A stretch of 64,000 nt of DNA, taken from positions 1-64,000 of the forward strand of contig DXED01000043.1 in assembly GCA_019115145.1 (NCBI GenBank), written 5' to 3'. Below are positions 33,697 to 42,892 of the stretch, one piece after another. The position numbers and the translations under genes were made by a program. The DNA is from Claveliimonas intestinigallinarum (GTDB lineage: Bacteria > Bacillota > Clostridia > Lachnospirales > Lachnospiraceae). Below the pieces are notes generated by a model. That model had not been told where the DNA came from, did not search any database, and saw only the letters and a program-made list of their open reading frames with translations. The stretch's first letter is position 1. Every line of letters starts with the position of its first letter.

Positions 33697-33727
33697 AGAC
33701 GTAATACTTTTTAAAAGTATTACGTCT
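33697..33727. promoter_or_regulatory. Perfect 31-bp palindrome at the rsmD-coaD start site
   Basis: AGACGTAATACTTTT, one central T, then AAAAGTATTACGTCT: 15-bp arms with no mismatch. It begins four bases after the -10 box, so it covers the expected transcription start. It has the form of a repressor operator; as RNA it would make a 5'-end hairpin that may stabilise the message. I do not match it to a known operator. Confidence 0.7.
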
Positions 33728-33752
33728 AAATGAAGTAAAAGGATGTGATTTC

Positions 33753-34322
33753 ATGCGTGTGATCGCCGGGACCGCGCGGAGCCTGCAGCTGAAAACCCTG
33801 GACGGGCTTGACACCCGTCCCACAACGGACCGCATAAAGGAGACTCTCTTTAATATGCTGGCCCCCTACCTCTATGACTGTATTTTTCTGGATCTCTTTG
33901 CCGGCAGCGGCGGGATCGGCATCGAAGCCCTAAGCCGGGGCGCCATGGAGGCTGTATTCGTGGAGAAGAACCCAAAGGCCATGGCCTGCATCAAGGACAA
34001 TCTGAAGCACACCCGCCTGGAGCGCAGGGCCCTCACCATCTCCTCTGACGTAATGACGGCCCTCTACCGCCTGGAGGGGGAGAAGCAGTTTGACTATATT
34101 TTCATGGATCCACCCTACAACAGGGAGCTGGAAAAGCAGGTTCTCACCTACCTGTCAGAGTCCGACCTTCTGGCCCACCAGGGGGTGATCATCGTGGAGG
34201 CCTCCAGGGAGACTTCCTTCGACTATCTGGATGACCTGGGATTTCAGATCATAAAGGAGAAAGTGTACAAGACAAACAAGCACGTGTTCATAGAGCCGTC
34301 AGGGAGGAAAGAGATATGTTAA
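33753..34322 (+). CDS. rsmD: 16S rRNA (guanine966-N2)-methyltransferase
   Basis: A 189-residue SAM-dependent methyltransferase. N-terminal MRVIAGTARSLQLKTLDG and RPTTDRIKETLFNML are family hallmarks; SAM-binding LDLFAGSGGIGIEALSRGA (about 46-64) and catalytic DPPYN (about 120) follow. It overlaps coaD by 7 bases. The rsmD-coaD pair matches ylbH-coaD in Bacillus. Confidence 0.96.
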   Translation: MRVIAGTARSLQLKTLDGLDTRPTTDRIKETLFNMLAPYLYDCIFLDLFAGSGGIGIEALSRGAMEAVFVEKNPKAMACIKDNLKHTRLERRALTISSDVMTALYRLEGEKQFDYIFMDPPYNRELEKQVLTYLSESDLLAHQGVIIVEASRETSFDYLDDLGFQIIKEKVYKTNKHVFIEPSGRKEIC

Positions 34323-34813
34323 GAGCGGTTTATCCGGGCAGCTTTGACCCGGTCACATTCGGCCATCTGGACATCATAACCAGATCCGCGAAACTGGTGG
34401 ACGAATTAATCGTCGGAGTATTGGTAAATAACGCAAAAAGTCCGTTGTTTTCCGTAGAAGAACGTGTTAAAATACTAGAGAAAACAGTGGAAAATATTCC
34501 AAATGTAAAAGTCATTCCATTTGAGGGACTGCTGGTAGAATTTGTGAGAAAAATGGAAGCGCAGATGGTAGTAAGGGGACTTCGTGCCATTACCGATTTC
34601 GAGTACGAGCTCCAGATGGCCCAGACCAACCACAAGCTGGAGCCGGAGCTGGAGACGATCTTCCTGACCACCAGCCTGGAGTATTCTTACCTGAGCTCCA
34701 GCACAGTGAAGGAAGTGGCCGCTTTCGGGGGAGACATCTCACAGTTTGTGCCTCATATCGTGATAGAGCGGATGCAGGAAAAAATGGATAAAAAAGGAGA
34801 GTGTAAATTATGA
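34316..34813 (+). CDS. coaD: Phosphopantetheine adenylyltransferase
   Basis: A 165-residue enzyme making dephospho-CoA from 4'-phosphopantetheine and ATP, the penultimate step to coenzyme A. The nucleotidyltransferase motif reads YPGSFDPVTFGHLDII (TxGH-type GHL), with VVRGLRAITDFEYELQMA and SYLSSSTVKEVA. Coupled to rsmD by overlap and to the next gene by an ATGA overlap. Confidence 0.97.
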   Translation: MLRAVYPGSFDPVTFGHLDIITRSAKLVDELIVGVLVNNAKSPLFSVEERVKILEKTVENIPNVKVIPFEGLLVEFVRKMEAQMVVRGLRAITDFEYELQMAQTNHKLEPELETIFLTTSLEYSYLSSSTVKEVAAFGGDISQFVPHIVIERMQEKMDKKGECKL

Positions 34814-35436
34814 GCAGCCGTATTGAACAGATTATCGAAGAGATCGAGGAGTACATCGACAGTTGCAAATTTCAGCCTCTGTCCACCACTAAGATCATTG
34901 TAAACAAGGATCAGATAGACGAGCTTCTCCGCGAACTCCGCATGAAGACTCCGGACGAGATCAAGCGCTATCAGAAGATCATTGCAAATAAAGATGCCAT
35001 CCTGGCCGACGCCCAGGCAAAGGCTGACAGCATGCTCCAGGAGGCCCAGATTCAGACATCCGAGCTGGTCAGCGAGCACGAGATCATGCAGCAGGCCTAC
35101 GCCCAGGCAAATGAGATCGTCACCGCCGCCACAGAGCAGGCTCAGCAGATACTGGACAATGCCACAAACGATGCCAACGACATCCGCATCGGCGCCATGC
35201 AGTACACAGACGACCTGCTGGCAAACGCGGAGAGTATCATCGGCCACACGCTGGACAGCTACACTACCAAATACGACGGACTTGTCAACTCCCTCCAGGA
35301 GTGCTACGACATGGTCCGCAACAACCGCTCTGAGCTGGAGATCCCGGATCAGTCCTCAAGAGGGCTGGAGGCTGAGTACGGCACTCCCGAGGAGCCGGAG
35401 GAGGACTACGAAGAGGACGATATAGAGCTGGAGTAG
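34810..35436 (+). CDS. Coiled-coil protein (often called ATPase / V-type subunit H-like)
   Basis: A 208-residue soluble, mostly helical protein. Residues 55-130 are a long coiled coil rich in Ala, Gln and Glu (ADAQAKADSMLQEAQIQTS, ANEIVTAATEQAQQ), resembling stator-stalk or DivIVA-type coiled coils; the C-terminus is strongly acidic. No ATPase motif is seen, so the common ATPase label in databases is not supported by the sequence. It is translationally coupled to coaD and ends eight bases from the convergent ylbJ stop. Confidence 0.75.
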   Translation: MSSRIEQIIEEIEEYIDSCKFQPLSTTKIIVNKDQIDELLRELRMKTPDEIKRYQKIIANKDAILADAQAKADSMLQEAQIQTSELVSEHEIMQQAYAQANEIVTAATEQAQQILDNATNDANDIRIGAMQYTDDLLANAESIIGHTLDSYTTKYDGLVNSLQECYDMVRNNRSELEIPDQSSRGLEAEYGTPEEPEEDYEEDDIELE

Positions 35437-35443
35437 GCAAAGC

Positions 35444-36406
35444 CTACAGCAGCCCCCTTTCGGATACATAGAGAAAGACAGCGCACATACAGCTGGTCAC
35501 CCCTGCGGTGGCCAGCTTTTCTGTCAGATAGGCGGAAATTCTCAGTCCTGTCCCCTGGATCATGCTGTAGGTCTGGGCGGACGCGCAGAAGCCTCCGAAG
35601 GAGGTGAGGGCCATGACCAGTACCCACCGCAGAGGGAAGGATACCTGGAGAGCAGCCAGCATGGGAACGCCCGCCGTGATCTCCAGAAAAGAAAAGAGGC
35701 ACACTGACAGGGAACCTCCGGCCCCCGGGAGCAGGAAAGCCAGCTCCGTGAAGACGGAAAAAAGCATAATGTACCCTCCCACCCTTGTGATGGAGTCAAA
35801 GCTGTCCATAATACAGGCGTCCAGCACGTCGAAGGAGAAGGGCGCGCTCCTGGCGCCGGGAGGGCTTTTGAATTTTCCCCGCCGGTCCAGGCCCGGCGCC
35901 CATCTCCCCCGGAATATCCTGTAAAAGACGCGGCTGCACAGGAGAGGGGAGAGAAGGAGGATGGCCACCGAAGGGACAAACAGAGCCTGCTTACCGATGT
36001 TCTGCATGACCACATAGCTGACGATGAACATAGGGCTTGTGTTGTTGCAAAAGGACAGAAGATAGGCAGCCTCCTCCCGGCAGATTTTCCCCTCCCGCAG
36101 AAGATCCGCCGTCACTTTGGCGCCCATAGGGTAGCCGCACAGGAAACCGGCTATAACCGCAAAGGCCCCGCAGTCCGACACCTTCAGCGCCCTGCCCAGA
36201 AGCCCTCCTGCCAGCCGGGAGATACAGTGGACTGCATTGGTCCGAACCATCAGGTTGGCGGCGATCATAAAGGGGAGAAGAGTGGGAAGGACAGTCTGAA
36301 ACCAAAGCAGGATCCCCTGGCTTGCCCCCCTGAACACAGGGCCCGGAAAGAGGAGCATAATAAAGAAAAATACTATGACGGCCAGCGTGAAGAGACGGCG
36401 TTTCAT
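35444..36406 (-). CDS. ylbJ: Sporulation integral membrane protein YlbJ
   Basis: A 320-residue polytopic membrane protein with about eight helices and the nucleoside-recognition (gate) domain. Motifs LLWFQTVLPTLLPFMIAANLM, AGFLCGYPMGAKVTADLLREG and FCNNTSPMFIVSYV are characteristic. YlbJ is made in the mother cell and needed for heat-resistant spores in Bacillus, where it lies beside ylbH-coaD; here it is next to the same genes but inverted. No terminator of its own is obvious before the convergent stop. Confidence 0.92.
   Translation of the reverse strand: MKRRLFTLAVIVFFFIMLLFPGPVFRGASQGILLWFQTVLPTLLPFMIAANLMVRTNAVHCISRLAGGLLGRALKVSDCGAFAVIAGFLCGYPMGAKVTADLLREGKICREEAAYLLSFCNNTSPMFIVSYVVMQNIGKQALFVPSVAILLLSPLLCSRVFYRIFRGRWAPGLDRRGKFKSPPGARSAPFSFDVLDACIMDSFDSITRVGGYIMLFSVFTELAFLLPGAGGSLSVCLFSFLEITAGVPMLAALQVSFPLRWVLVMALTSFGGFCASAQTYSMIQGTGLRISAYLTEKLATAGVTSCMCAVFLYVSERGLL
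35491..35521 (+). terminator. Rightward terminator inside the 3' end of ylbJ
   Basis: An 11-bp stem (AGCTGGTCACC / GGTGGCCAGCT, one G-U) with a 5-base loop and TTTTC, within ylbJ coding sequence but in the orientation that would stop the rsmD-coaD operon 55 bases after its last gene. Confidence 0.55.
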
Positions 36407-36535
36407 GGACAGGCACCTCGGCTTTTCCGGAAGGATCTGGTTTATTTTATGGCGCGGCTTGCTTTTTTATGTATTCCGTGACACAATAGAGAAAGACGAA
36501 TTTACATTCAAATCACACATAAAGGAGATAAGACA

Positions 36536-37984
36536 ATGGCAGTACTTGACAACCTGGAACCAAAGGCAGTCTTTCATTTTTTTGAGGAGCTGTGCAGCAT
36601 CCCTCACGGCACATTTGACACAAAGCGGATCAGCGACTACTGCGTCCGCTTCGCAAAGGAGCGTGGACTGGAGGTGCTCCAGGACGAGGCGAACAATGTG
36701 ATCATCCGGAAAAGCGGGACAGAGGGCTATGAAGGAAGCAACCCGGTGATCATCCAGGGCCACCTGGACATGGTCTGCGACAAGACCGAGGACTCAGACC
36801 ACGACTTTACAAAGGACGGGCTGGATCTGTATACGGAGGAGGGCTTTGTAAAAGCCAGGAACACTACCCTGGGAGGCGATGACGGAATTGCCATCGCCAT
36901 GGCTCTGGCTCTCCTGGACAGCAAGGATATTCCCCACCCGCCCCTGGAGGCTCTCTTTACGACAGACGAGGAGACCGGCATGGGAGGGGCTATGGCCGCG
37001 GACCTGACCCTCTTGAAGGGCACAAAGCTGATCAATATCGACTCGGAGGAGGAGGGCTATCTGACCTGCGGATGCGCCGGCGGCATCACCTGCCGCACCT
37101 CCTTTTCCCTTGATCCACAGCCGGATAAAGGCCTGGCTGTAAAGCTGCGGATTTCCGGGCTGAAGGGAGGGCACTCCGGGGCGGAGATCCACATGCAAAA
37201 GGGCAACGCCCTGAAGCTGATGGGACAGCTCCTCCACAGGCTGAACAGAGACGCCGGCCTGCGCCTTGTAAGCCTGGAGGGCGGCAGCAAGGAGAACGTC
37301 ATTGCCATGGACTGTACCGCCACCCTTCTGGTAGCTGAGGGCGGCCTGGAGAAGCTTGAAAAAGAAGCGCAGGCCATGAAGGAGACCTGGGACGTGGAAT
37401 TTATGGGGGATGAGCCGGGGCTGAAGGTGACTGTGGAGGGAGCCCAAGGGCAGGAGCTCTCCGCCGCCTCGCCGGAGCGGACCACTCAGATCATCGACTA
37501 TCTCTATCTTATGCCCAACGGCCCCCAGGCCTACAGCCGGGGACTGGAGGGACTTGTAGAGACCTCCCTCAACCCAGGCGTGGCCTCCATGAAGGGGGAT
37601 ATCCTCACCATTCACGCCCTCGTGCGCAGCTCCGTGGACAGCAAGAAAGAAGCGCTGGCGGACAGGCTTCGGACTCTGGCGGCTCTGTGCGGCGGCGACT
37701 TCACGGCGGACAGCGATTACCCGGGGTGGATGTACAAGGAGCACTCGCCTCTGCGTGAGATCATGGTAGATACCTACAGGCAGATGTACGGGGAGGATCC
37801 CAAGGTCATCACCATCCACGCCGGACTGGAGTGCGGTCTCTTCCTCGGCAAACGCCCGGACCTTGACTGCGTTTCCTTCGGGCCGGACATTCCGGACGTT
37901 CACTCCGTCCGGGAGAGACTGGACATCGCGTCCACAAAAAGATGCTACGACTACCTGAAGGCAGTCCTGGCAAAATGCAGATAG
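36536..37984 (+). CDS. pepD: Aminoacyl-histidine dipeptidase (M20C)
   Basis: A 482-residue cytoplasmic zinc dipeptidase with broad specificity, including Xaa-His. Metal and catalytic motifs: GHLDMVCDK (His, Asp), TTLGGDDGIAIAM (bridging Asp), TTDEETGMGGA (catalytic and metal Glu), NIDSEEEGYLTCGCAGG, and the C-terminal HAGLECGLF. Lid domain about 205-390. The length matches PepD. Single gene between ylbJ (divergent) and an M23 peptidase. Confidence 0.95.
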   Translation: MAVLDNLEPKAVFHFFEELCSIPHGTFDTKRISDYCVRFAKERGLEVLQDEANNVIIRKSGTEGYEGSNPVIIQGHLDMVCDKTEDSDHDFTKDGLDLYTEEGFVKARNTTLGGDDGIAIAMALALLDSKDIPHPPLEALFTTDEETGMGGAMAADLTLLKGTKLINIDSEEEGYLTCGCAGGITCRTSFSLDPQPDKGLAVKLRISGLKGGHSGAEIHMQKGNALKLMGQLLHRLNRDAGLRLVSLEGGSKENVIAMDCTATLLVAEGGLEKLEKEAQAMKETWDVEFMGDEPGLKVTVEGAQGQELSAASPERTTQIIDYLYLMPNGPQAYSRGLEGLVETSLNPGVASMKGDILTIHALVRSSVDSKKEALADRLRTLAALCGGDFTADSDYPGWMYKEHSPLREIMVDTYRQMYGEDPKVITIHAGLECGLFLGKRPDLDCVSFGPDIPDVHSVRERLDIASTKRCYDYLKAVLAKCR

Positions 37985-38040
37985 GCAGCTACTAAAATAC
38001 ATACGGCCAGTCATATAGTAATACAAAAAGGAGTTTTGCG

Positions 38041-38754
38041 TTGAGACAAATAAGAGCCGAACGGCTGCTCCTTCTTGTATTACTATTTTCTTTTTTCTGC
38101 ACTCTGGGCGCCCGGTGCCTGCTGGAGACAGGACGGCAGAACACCCTGGCCGGCAGGAGGATCTCCTCGCCATCCTACAGGCAGGATTTCTTTTCCCCTC
38201 AAATGCAAAAGGACAGGAAGCTGCTCTCAGAGGAGTGCCGCACCTTCCTGCGGCAGGTGGAGGAGGACAGCGTGTATTTTCCTGTGCCCGCGTCCTCCCT
38301 GGATCCCTCCCTTTCTGTATCCTATGTGAATTCCTGGATGTACGAACGAAATTACAAGGAGAAGAGCAGTCATGAGGGGACAGACATCATGGCTGCCAGA
38401 AACGAGCGGGGGCTCTATCCCATTGTCAGTATATCTGATGGGACTGTCACCAATCTTGGCTGGCTGGAGCTGGGCGGGTGGCGGATCGGCATCACCTCGC
38501 CTCACGGTGTCTACTACTACTATGCCCACCTGGACTCCTATGCGGGCATCAAGGAGGGGGATACCGTGAAGGCGGGACAGCTCCTGGGCTTTATGGGGGA
38601 CTCCGGGTATGGCCCCGAGGGGACGAAGGGGGAGTTCGACGTGCACCTCCACCTGGGCATCTACTCCTGGGGGACGGGGGAGGAGATCAGCGTCAACCCC
38701 TACTATCTGCTGCGGTCCCTGGAGAGCAGCAGGCTGAAATACCAATATTCTTAG
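38041..38754 (+). CDS. M23-family peptidoglycan endopeptidase, secreted
   Basis: A 237-residue exported zinc endopeptidase. An N-terminal signal (RLLLLVLLFSFFCTLGARC, about 9-27) is followed by a spacer and a C-terminal LytM domain (about 110-225) with zinc ligands HEGTDIMA (His, Asp) and HLHLGIY, plus YYYYAHLDSY. Starts with TTG after AAGGAG. It should cut peptide crosslinks in peptidoglycan outside the membrane. Length and single-domain form resemble spore or cell-wall M23 proteins; no sporulation promoter is clear. Confidence 0.9.
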   Translation: MRQIRAERLLLLVLLFSFFCTLGARCLLETGRQNTLAGRRISSPSYRQDFFSPQMQKDRKLLSEECRTFLRQVEEDSVYFPVPASSLDPSLSVSYVNSWMYERNYKEKSSHEGTDIMAARNERGLYPIVSISDGTVTNLGWLELGGWRIGITSPHGVYYYYAHLDSYAGIKEGDTVKAGQLLGFMGDSGYGPEGTKGEFDVHLHLGIYSWGTGEEISVNPYYLLRSLESSRLKYQYS

Positions 38755-38822
38755 CTGGTGTAATCCGCCCATCTGTGTTATACTTTATCAGATGACTACG
38801 AGACAAAAAACGGAGGAAAAAC

Positions 38823-40217
38823 ATGAATCTCCCATCTGAGTTTGAAGAGAAAATGCAGCGCCTTCTGGGCGATGAATTCCCATCCTATATAGCCTGCTAC
38901 GACGAACCCCGGTATTACGGGCTCCGGGTCAACACAAAGAAAATATCCGTAGAGGATTTCCGGCGGATCTGCCCCTTTGAGATCCGGCAGGTGCCCTGGA
39001 TCGAAAACGGCTTTTACTACAACGGGGAGGAGGTGTCTCCGGCACGCCATCCCTACTATTTCGCCGGCCTCTACTACCTCCAGGAGCCAAGCGCCATGAC
39101 CCCTGCCAGCCGTCTCCCGGTGGAGCCAGGGGACAGAGTACTGGACCTGTGCGCAGCCCCGGGCGGCAAGGCTACGGAGCTGGGGGCCAAGCTCCGGGGA
39201 AGGGGCCTTCTGGCGGCCAACGACATCAGCAGCTCCCGGGCCAAGGGGCTCCTAAAGAACATTGAGCTCTTCGGCATCGGAAACGTCCTTGTGTCCAGCG
39301 AGGAGCCGGGACGCCTGGCGGAATTTTTTCCAGAATTCTTTGACAAGATCCTTATTGACGCCCCCTGCTCCGGGGAGGGGATGTTCCGCAAGGACAAAAA
39401 GATGGTAAAGGCGTGGGAGGAGCACGGCCCCGCCTTTTTCTCAAAGATACAGAAGAATATCATCCTGCAGGCAGCCTCCATGCTGCGGGAGGGGGGCATG
39501 ATGCTCTATTCCACCTGCACCTTTGACCCGTCGGAGAACGAGGAGGTCATTGCCCACCTCTTAAGAGAGAGGCCGGAATTTCACGTCTGCCCCATAGAGC
39601 CCTACCAGGGCTTTGCCCCCGGAAGACCGGAGCTGGCAAAAGGGGCGGATCCCTCTCTGGCTGACACGGTTCGCATCTTCCCCCACAGGATGCACGGGGA
39701 AGGGCATTTCCTGGCCCTCCTCCAGAAGGGGGAGCAGGCTCCGAAAAAAGGCAGTGAAGGGAAGGAGCCACCCAGACGGAGGAGCAGAAGGCTGCCGGAG
39801 GAGCTGGAAAAGTTTTTAGAGAAACTTAAGATAGATTTAAGTCCGGACAGACTGGATATTCACGGCGAAAGGGTTTATTATATGCCAGAAGGGCTTTCCG
39901 ATATCCGGGGACTTCGCTTCCTGCGGACAGGCCTTCTCCTGGGCGAACTCAAGAAGAACCGCTTCGAGCCCAGCCAGGCTCTGGCCATGGCGCTCCGGGC
40001 GGAGGAGTTTGACCAGGTTATCAGCCTCCCCTGCAGCGACGAGCGGGTGATCCGCTACCTGAAGGGGGAGACCCTGGATGTGGAAGACCAGACCTCCACA
40101 GCGCAGAAGGGCTGGCATCTCTTCTGCGTGGACGGCTATCCGCTTGGATGGGGAAAGCTGTCCGGAGGAACACTCAAGAACAAATATCTGCCAGGCTGGA
40201 GATGGCAGTCCCTATGA
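38823..40217 (+). CDS. RsmB/RsmF (NOL1/NOP2/Sun) family rRNA methyltransferase
   Basis: A 464-residue m5C RNA methyltransferase. Core: LQEPSAMTPASRLP, SAM-binding VLDLCAAPGGKATELGA (about 105-122), motif IV DAPCSGEGMFRKD and motif VI STCTFDPSENE with the two catalytic Cys. C-terminal region (about 330-460) includes an RsmF-type ferredoxin-like and PUA-like domain (PLGWGKLSGGTLKNKYLPGW). Probably modifies 16S rRNA. Overlaps the next gene by ATGA. Confidence 0.92.
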   Translation: MNLPSEFEEKMQRLLGDEFPSYIACYDEPRYYGLRVNTKKISVEDFRRICPFEIRQVPWIENGFYYNGEEVSPARHPYYFAGLYYLQEPSAMTPASRLPVEPGDRVLDLCAAPGGKATELGAKLRGRGLLAANDISSSRAKGLLKNIELFGIGNVLVSSEEPGRLAEFFPEFFDKILIDAPCSGEGMFRKDKKMVKAWEEHGPAFFSKIQKNIILQAASMLREGGMMLYSTCTFDPSENEEVIAHLLRERPEFHVCPIEPYQGFAPGRPELAKGADPSLADTVRIFPHRMHGEGHFLALLQKGEQAPKKGSEGKEPPRRRSRRLPEELEKFLEKLKIDLSPDRLDIHGERVYYMPEGLSDIRGLRFLRTGLLLGELKKNRFEPSQALAMALRAEEFDQVISLPCSDERVIRYLKGETLDVEDQTSTAQKGWHLFCVDGYPLGWGKLSGGTLKNKYLPGWRWQSL

Positions 40218-40933
40218 TAAGATTAGATAAATACCTGGCTGACATGGGTGAGGGCACCCGCCAGGAGGTAAAAAAACAGATCCGCAGAGGGGCTGTCACC
40301 GTCAACGGCGAGACGGTCCGCTCCCCGGAGCGCAAGGTGAGCGAAGGAGACCAGGTCTGCCTGGACGGAATAGAGGTCACCTATGCAAAAATGGAGTATT
40401 ATATGCTCAACAAGCCGGGCGGTGTCGTCTCCGCCACGGAGGACAAAAGGGACAGGACTGTCCTGGACCTGATACAGGATAAGAAGAGAAAGGATCTCTT
40501 CCCTGTAGGACGCCTTGACAGGGATACGGAGGGGCTTCTCCTCATCACAAACGACGGGGAGCTGTCCCACCGCCTCCTGTCCCCCAGACGCCATGTGGAT
40601 AAGACCTACTACGCGGAGGTGGACGGCCGCGCGACAGAGCAGACAAAGAAAGCCTTCCGGGAGGGAGTGGACATCGGGACCAGGGAGGAGCCTCTTGTCA
40701 CTATGCCCGCCGATCTGGAAATCCTGGAGGCGGGGCGGGACCTGTCCCGTGTGCGCCTCACCATACGGGAGGGCAAGTTCCACCAGGTCAAGAGGATGTT
40801 CCACGCGCAGGGCATGGAGGTAGTCTACCTGAAGCGGGAGTCCATGGGGCCACTTAGGCTGGATGAAAGCCTGAAACCGGGAGAGTACCGGCCCCTCACC
40901 GAGGAAGAGATCAAGAGGTTGAAAGAAGAATGA
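40214..40933 (+). CDS. Pseudouridine synthase, RsuA/RluB family
   Basis: A 239-residue rRNA pseudouridine synthase. N-terminal S4 RNA-binding domain (MIRLDKYLADMGEGTRQEVK), then the catalytic core with GRLDRDTEGLLLITNDG (catalytic Asp) and a RVRLTIREGKFHQVKRMF-like motif near the end. The ATG at 40214 sits in the stop of the previous gene; an in-frame ATG at 40148 would duplicate coding sequence without a ribosome site. Coupled to the following gene by another ATGA. Confidence 0.95.
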   Translation: MIRLDKYLADMGEGTRQEVKKQIRRGAVTVNGETVRSPERKVSEGDQVCLDGIEVTYAKMEYYMLNKPGGVVSATEDKRDRTVLDLIQDKKRKDLFPVGRLDRDTEGLLLITNDGELSHRLLSPRRHVDKTYYAEVDGRATEQTKKAFREGVDIGTREEPLVTMPADLEILEAGRDLSRVRLTIREGKFHQVKRMFHAQGMEVVYLKRESMGPLRLDESLKPGEYRPLTEEEIKRLKEE

Positions 40934-42858
40934 AGCAGGGATTTTTACCGATTTCCAGAAAAGAGATGGAGGACAGAGGATGGAGCCAGCCGGATTTCGT
41001 CTATGTGTCCGGCGATGCCTATGTGGATCACCCCTCCTTTGGCCATGCCATCATCACCAGACTTTTAGAGTCCCTTGGATATAAAGTGTGTATCCTGCCC
41101 CAGCCGGACTGGCGCAGGCGGGAAAGCATCATGGAGTTCGGGGAGCCAAGGCTCGCCTTTCTCGTGTCAGCGGGGAACATGGACTCCATGGTCAACCACT
41201 ACACAGTGGCAAAAAAGAGGCGCCGCACGGACGCCTTTTCACCTGGCGGTGTCATGGGAAAGCGTCCTGATTACGCCGTGGTTGTATACTGCAATCTGAT
41301 CCGTCAGGTGTACAAGCATACCCCCATTATCGCGGGGGGCATTGAGGCCAGCCTGCGCCGTCTGGCCCACTACGACTACTGGTCCGACACGCTGAAGCGA
41401 TCCATCCTTCTGGACTCCGGAGCGGACCTCATCTCCTACGGGATGGGAGAGCGGTCCATCGCCGCTGTGGCGGAGGCGCTGGACGCAGGGCTTTCCATCC
41501 GGGATATCACCTATATTGACGGGACTGTCTGCAAGGTGCGGGATCTTTCCAGTGTCTACGACCCGGTGATTCTTCCGTCCTACGAGGCGCTGAAGGAGGA
41601 CCGGCTGAATTATGCCAGAAGCTTCTACACCCAGTACTGCAACACGGATCCCTTCTCCGGCAGGAGGCTGGTGGAGCCCTACTCGGACCACTGCTTTGTG
41701 GTCCAAAACCCGCCTGCAAAGCCCCTGACTCAGGAGGAGATGGATCAGGTGTACAGCTATCCCTACATGCGCACCTGGCACCCCGCCTACGATGAGGCGG
41801 GCGGTATCCCGGCCATCCAGGAGGTAAAGTTCTCCCTGGTCAGCAACAGGGGATGCTTCGGGGGCTGCAGCTTCTGCGCCCTGACCTTTCACCAGGGCCG
41901 CATCCTCCAGACGAGAAGCCATAAATCCCTTCTGACAGAGGCAAAGGGGATGACGGAGGATCCGGATTTCAAAGGGTACATTCACGACGTGGGCGGGCCC
42001 ACTGCCAATTTCCGGCAGCCCTCCTGCAAAAAGCAGCTCACAAAGGGCGTATGCAGCAAAAAGCAGTGTCTCTTTCCAGAACCCTGCAAAAACCTGGAGG
42101 TGAGCCATAAGGACTACGTAAAATTATTACGGAAACTGAGAGAGGTGCCCGGTGTGAAGAAGGTGTTTATCCGCTCCGGCATCCGGTTCGACTATGTGAT
42201 GGCCGACAGGGACGACACCTTCCTCCGGGAGCTGTGCCAGTACCATGTGAGCGGACAGCTCAAGGTGGCCCCGGAGCATATTGCGGACCCGGTCCTTGAT
42301 AGGATGGGGAAGCCAAAGAACAGCGTGTACCAGTCCTTTGTAAAGAAATACGAAAGCATCAACCGACAGATCGGGAAAAAGCAGTACCTGGTTCCCTATC
42401 TGATGTCCTCCCACCCGGGCTCCACCCTGAAGGAGGCCATCGCTCTTTCCGAGTACCTGCGGGATCTGGGAGTTATGCCGGAGCAGGTCCAGGATTTCTA
42501 TCCCACCCCCTCCACCATCTCCACCTGCATGTACTACACAGGTGTGGATCCGAGGGACATGGGGCCGGTCTACGTGCCGAAAAATCCGCATGAGAAGGCC
42601 ATGCAGCGGGCCCTTATCCAGTTCCGGGATCCGCGGAACTATGATCTGGTTCTGGAGGCTCTGAAAAAAGCGGGGCGGATGGATCTGGTGGGATTTGATA
42701 AGAAATGTCTGATCCGTCCAAGAAGACCAAAGGATAAGGAAGAGGGCGCGGGCAGACGCATAAAGCAGTACGCTCCGGCCGGCCAGGGGGAGAGAAAGGC
42801 CGGAAAGAGGGGAAAGAAAAAGACGATCCGCAATATACATAGAAAGAAAACCATATAG
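40930..42858 (+). CDS. YgiQ-family radical SAM protein
   Basis: A 642-residue radical SAM enzyme of unknown substrate. The cluster motif is CFGGCSFC (about residue 312-319). Family landmarks: FLPISRKEMEDRGW at the start, YVSGDAYVDHPSFGHAII, GGIEASLRRLAHYDYWSD and DFYPTPSTISTCMYYTG near the end. A second Cys cluster (SCKKQLTKGVCSKKQC) follows the core. The C-terminal 30 residues are a Lys/Arg-rich tail. Overlaps the pseudouridine synthase gene by ATGA. Confidence 0.94.
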   Translation: MKQGFLPISRKEMEDRGWSQPDFVYVSGDAYVDHPSFGHAIITRLLESLGYKVCILPQPDWRRRESIMEFGEPRLAFLVSAGNMDSMVNHYTVAKKRRRTDAFSPGGVMGKRPDYAVVVYCNLIRQVYKHTPIIAGGIEASLRRLAHYDYWSDTLKRSILLDSGADLISYGMGERSIAAVAEALDAGLSIRDITYIDGTVCKVRDLSSVYDPVILPSYEALKEDRLNYARSFYTQYCNTDPFSGRRLVEPYSDHCFVVQNPPAKPLTQEEMDQVYSYPYMRTWHPAYDEAGGIPAIQEVKFSLVSNRGCFGGCSFCALTFHQGRILQTRSHKSLLTEAKGMTEDPDFKGYIHDVGGPTANFRQPSCKKQLTKGVCSKKQCLFPEPCKNLEVSHKDYVKLLRKLREVPGVKKVFIRSGIRFDYVMADRDDTFLRELCQYHVSGQLKVAPEHIADPVLDRMGKPKNSVYQSFVKKYESINRQIGKKQYLVPYLMSSHPGSTLKEAIALSEYLRDLGVMPEQVQDFYPTPSTISTCMYYTGVDPRDMGPVYVPKNPHEKAMQRALIQFRDPRNYDLVLEALKKAGRMDLVGFDKKCLIRPRRPKDKEEGAGRRIKQYAPAGQGERKAGKRGKKKTIRNIHRKKTI

Positions 42859-42892
42859 ATAAGTATAGATAATTGATAAAGAAGGGATTTAT

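Noticed and set aside
34810..35436. ATPase function for the coiled-coil gene after coaD
   Set aside because: No Walker motifs or other nucleotide-binding pattern; only coiled-coil similarity supports the label.
36794..38173. 459-codon antisense frame over pepD
   Set aside because: Overlaps unmistakable pepD coding sequence and shows no domain.
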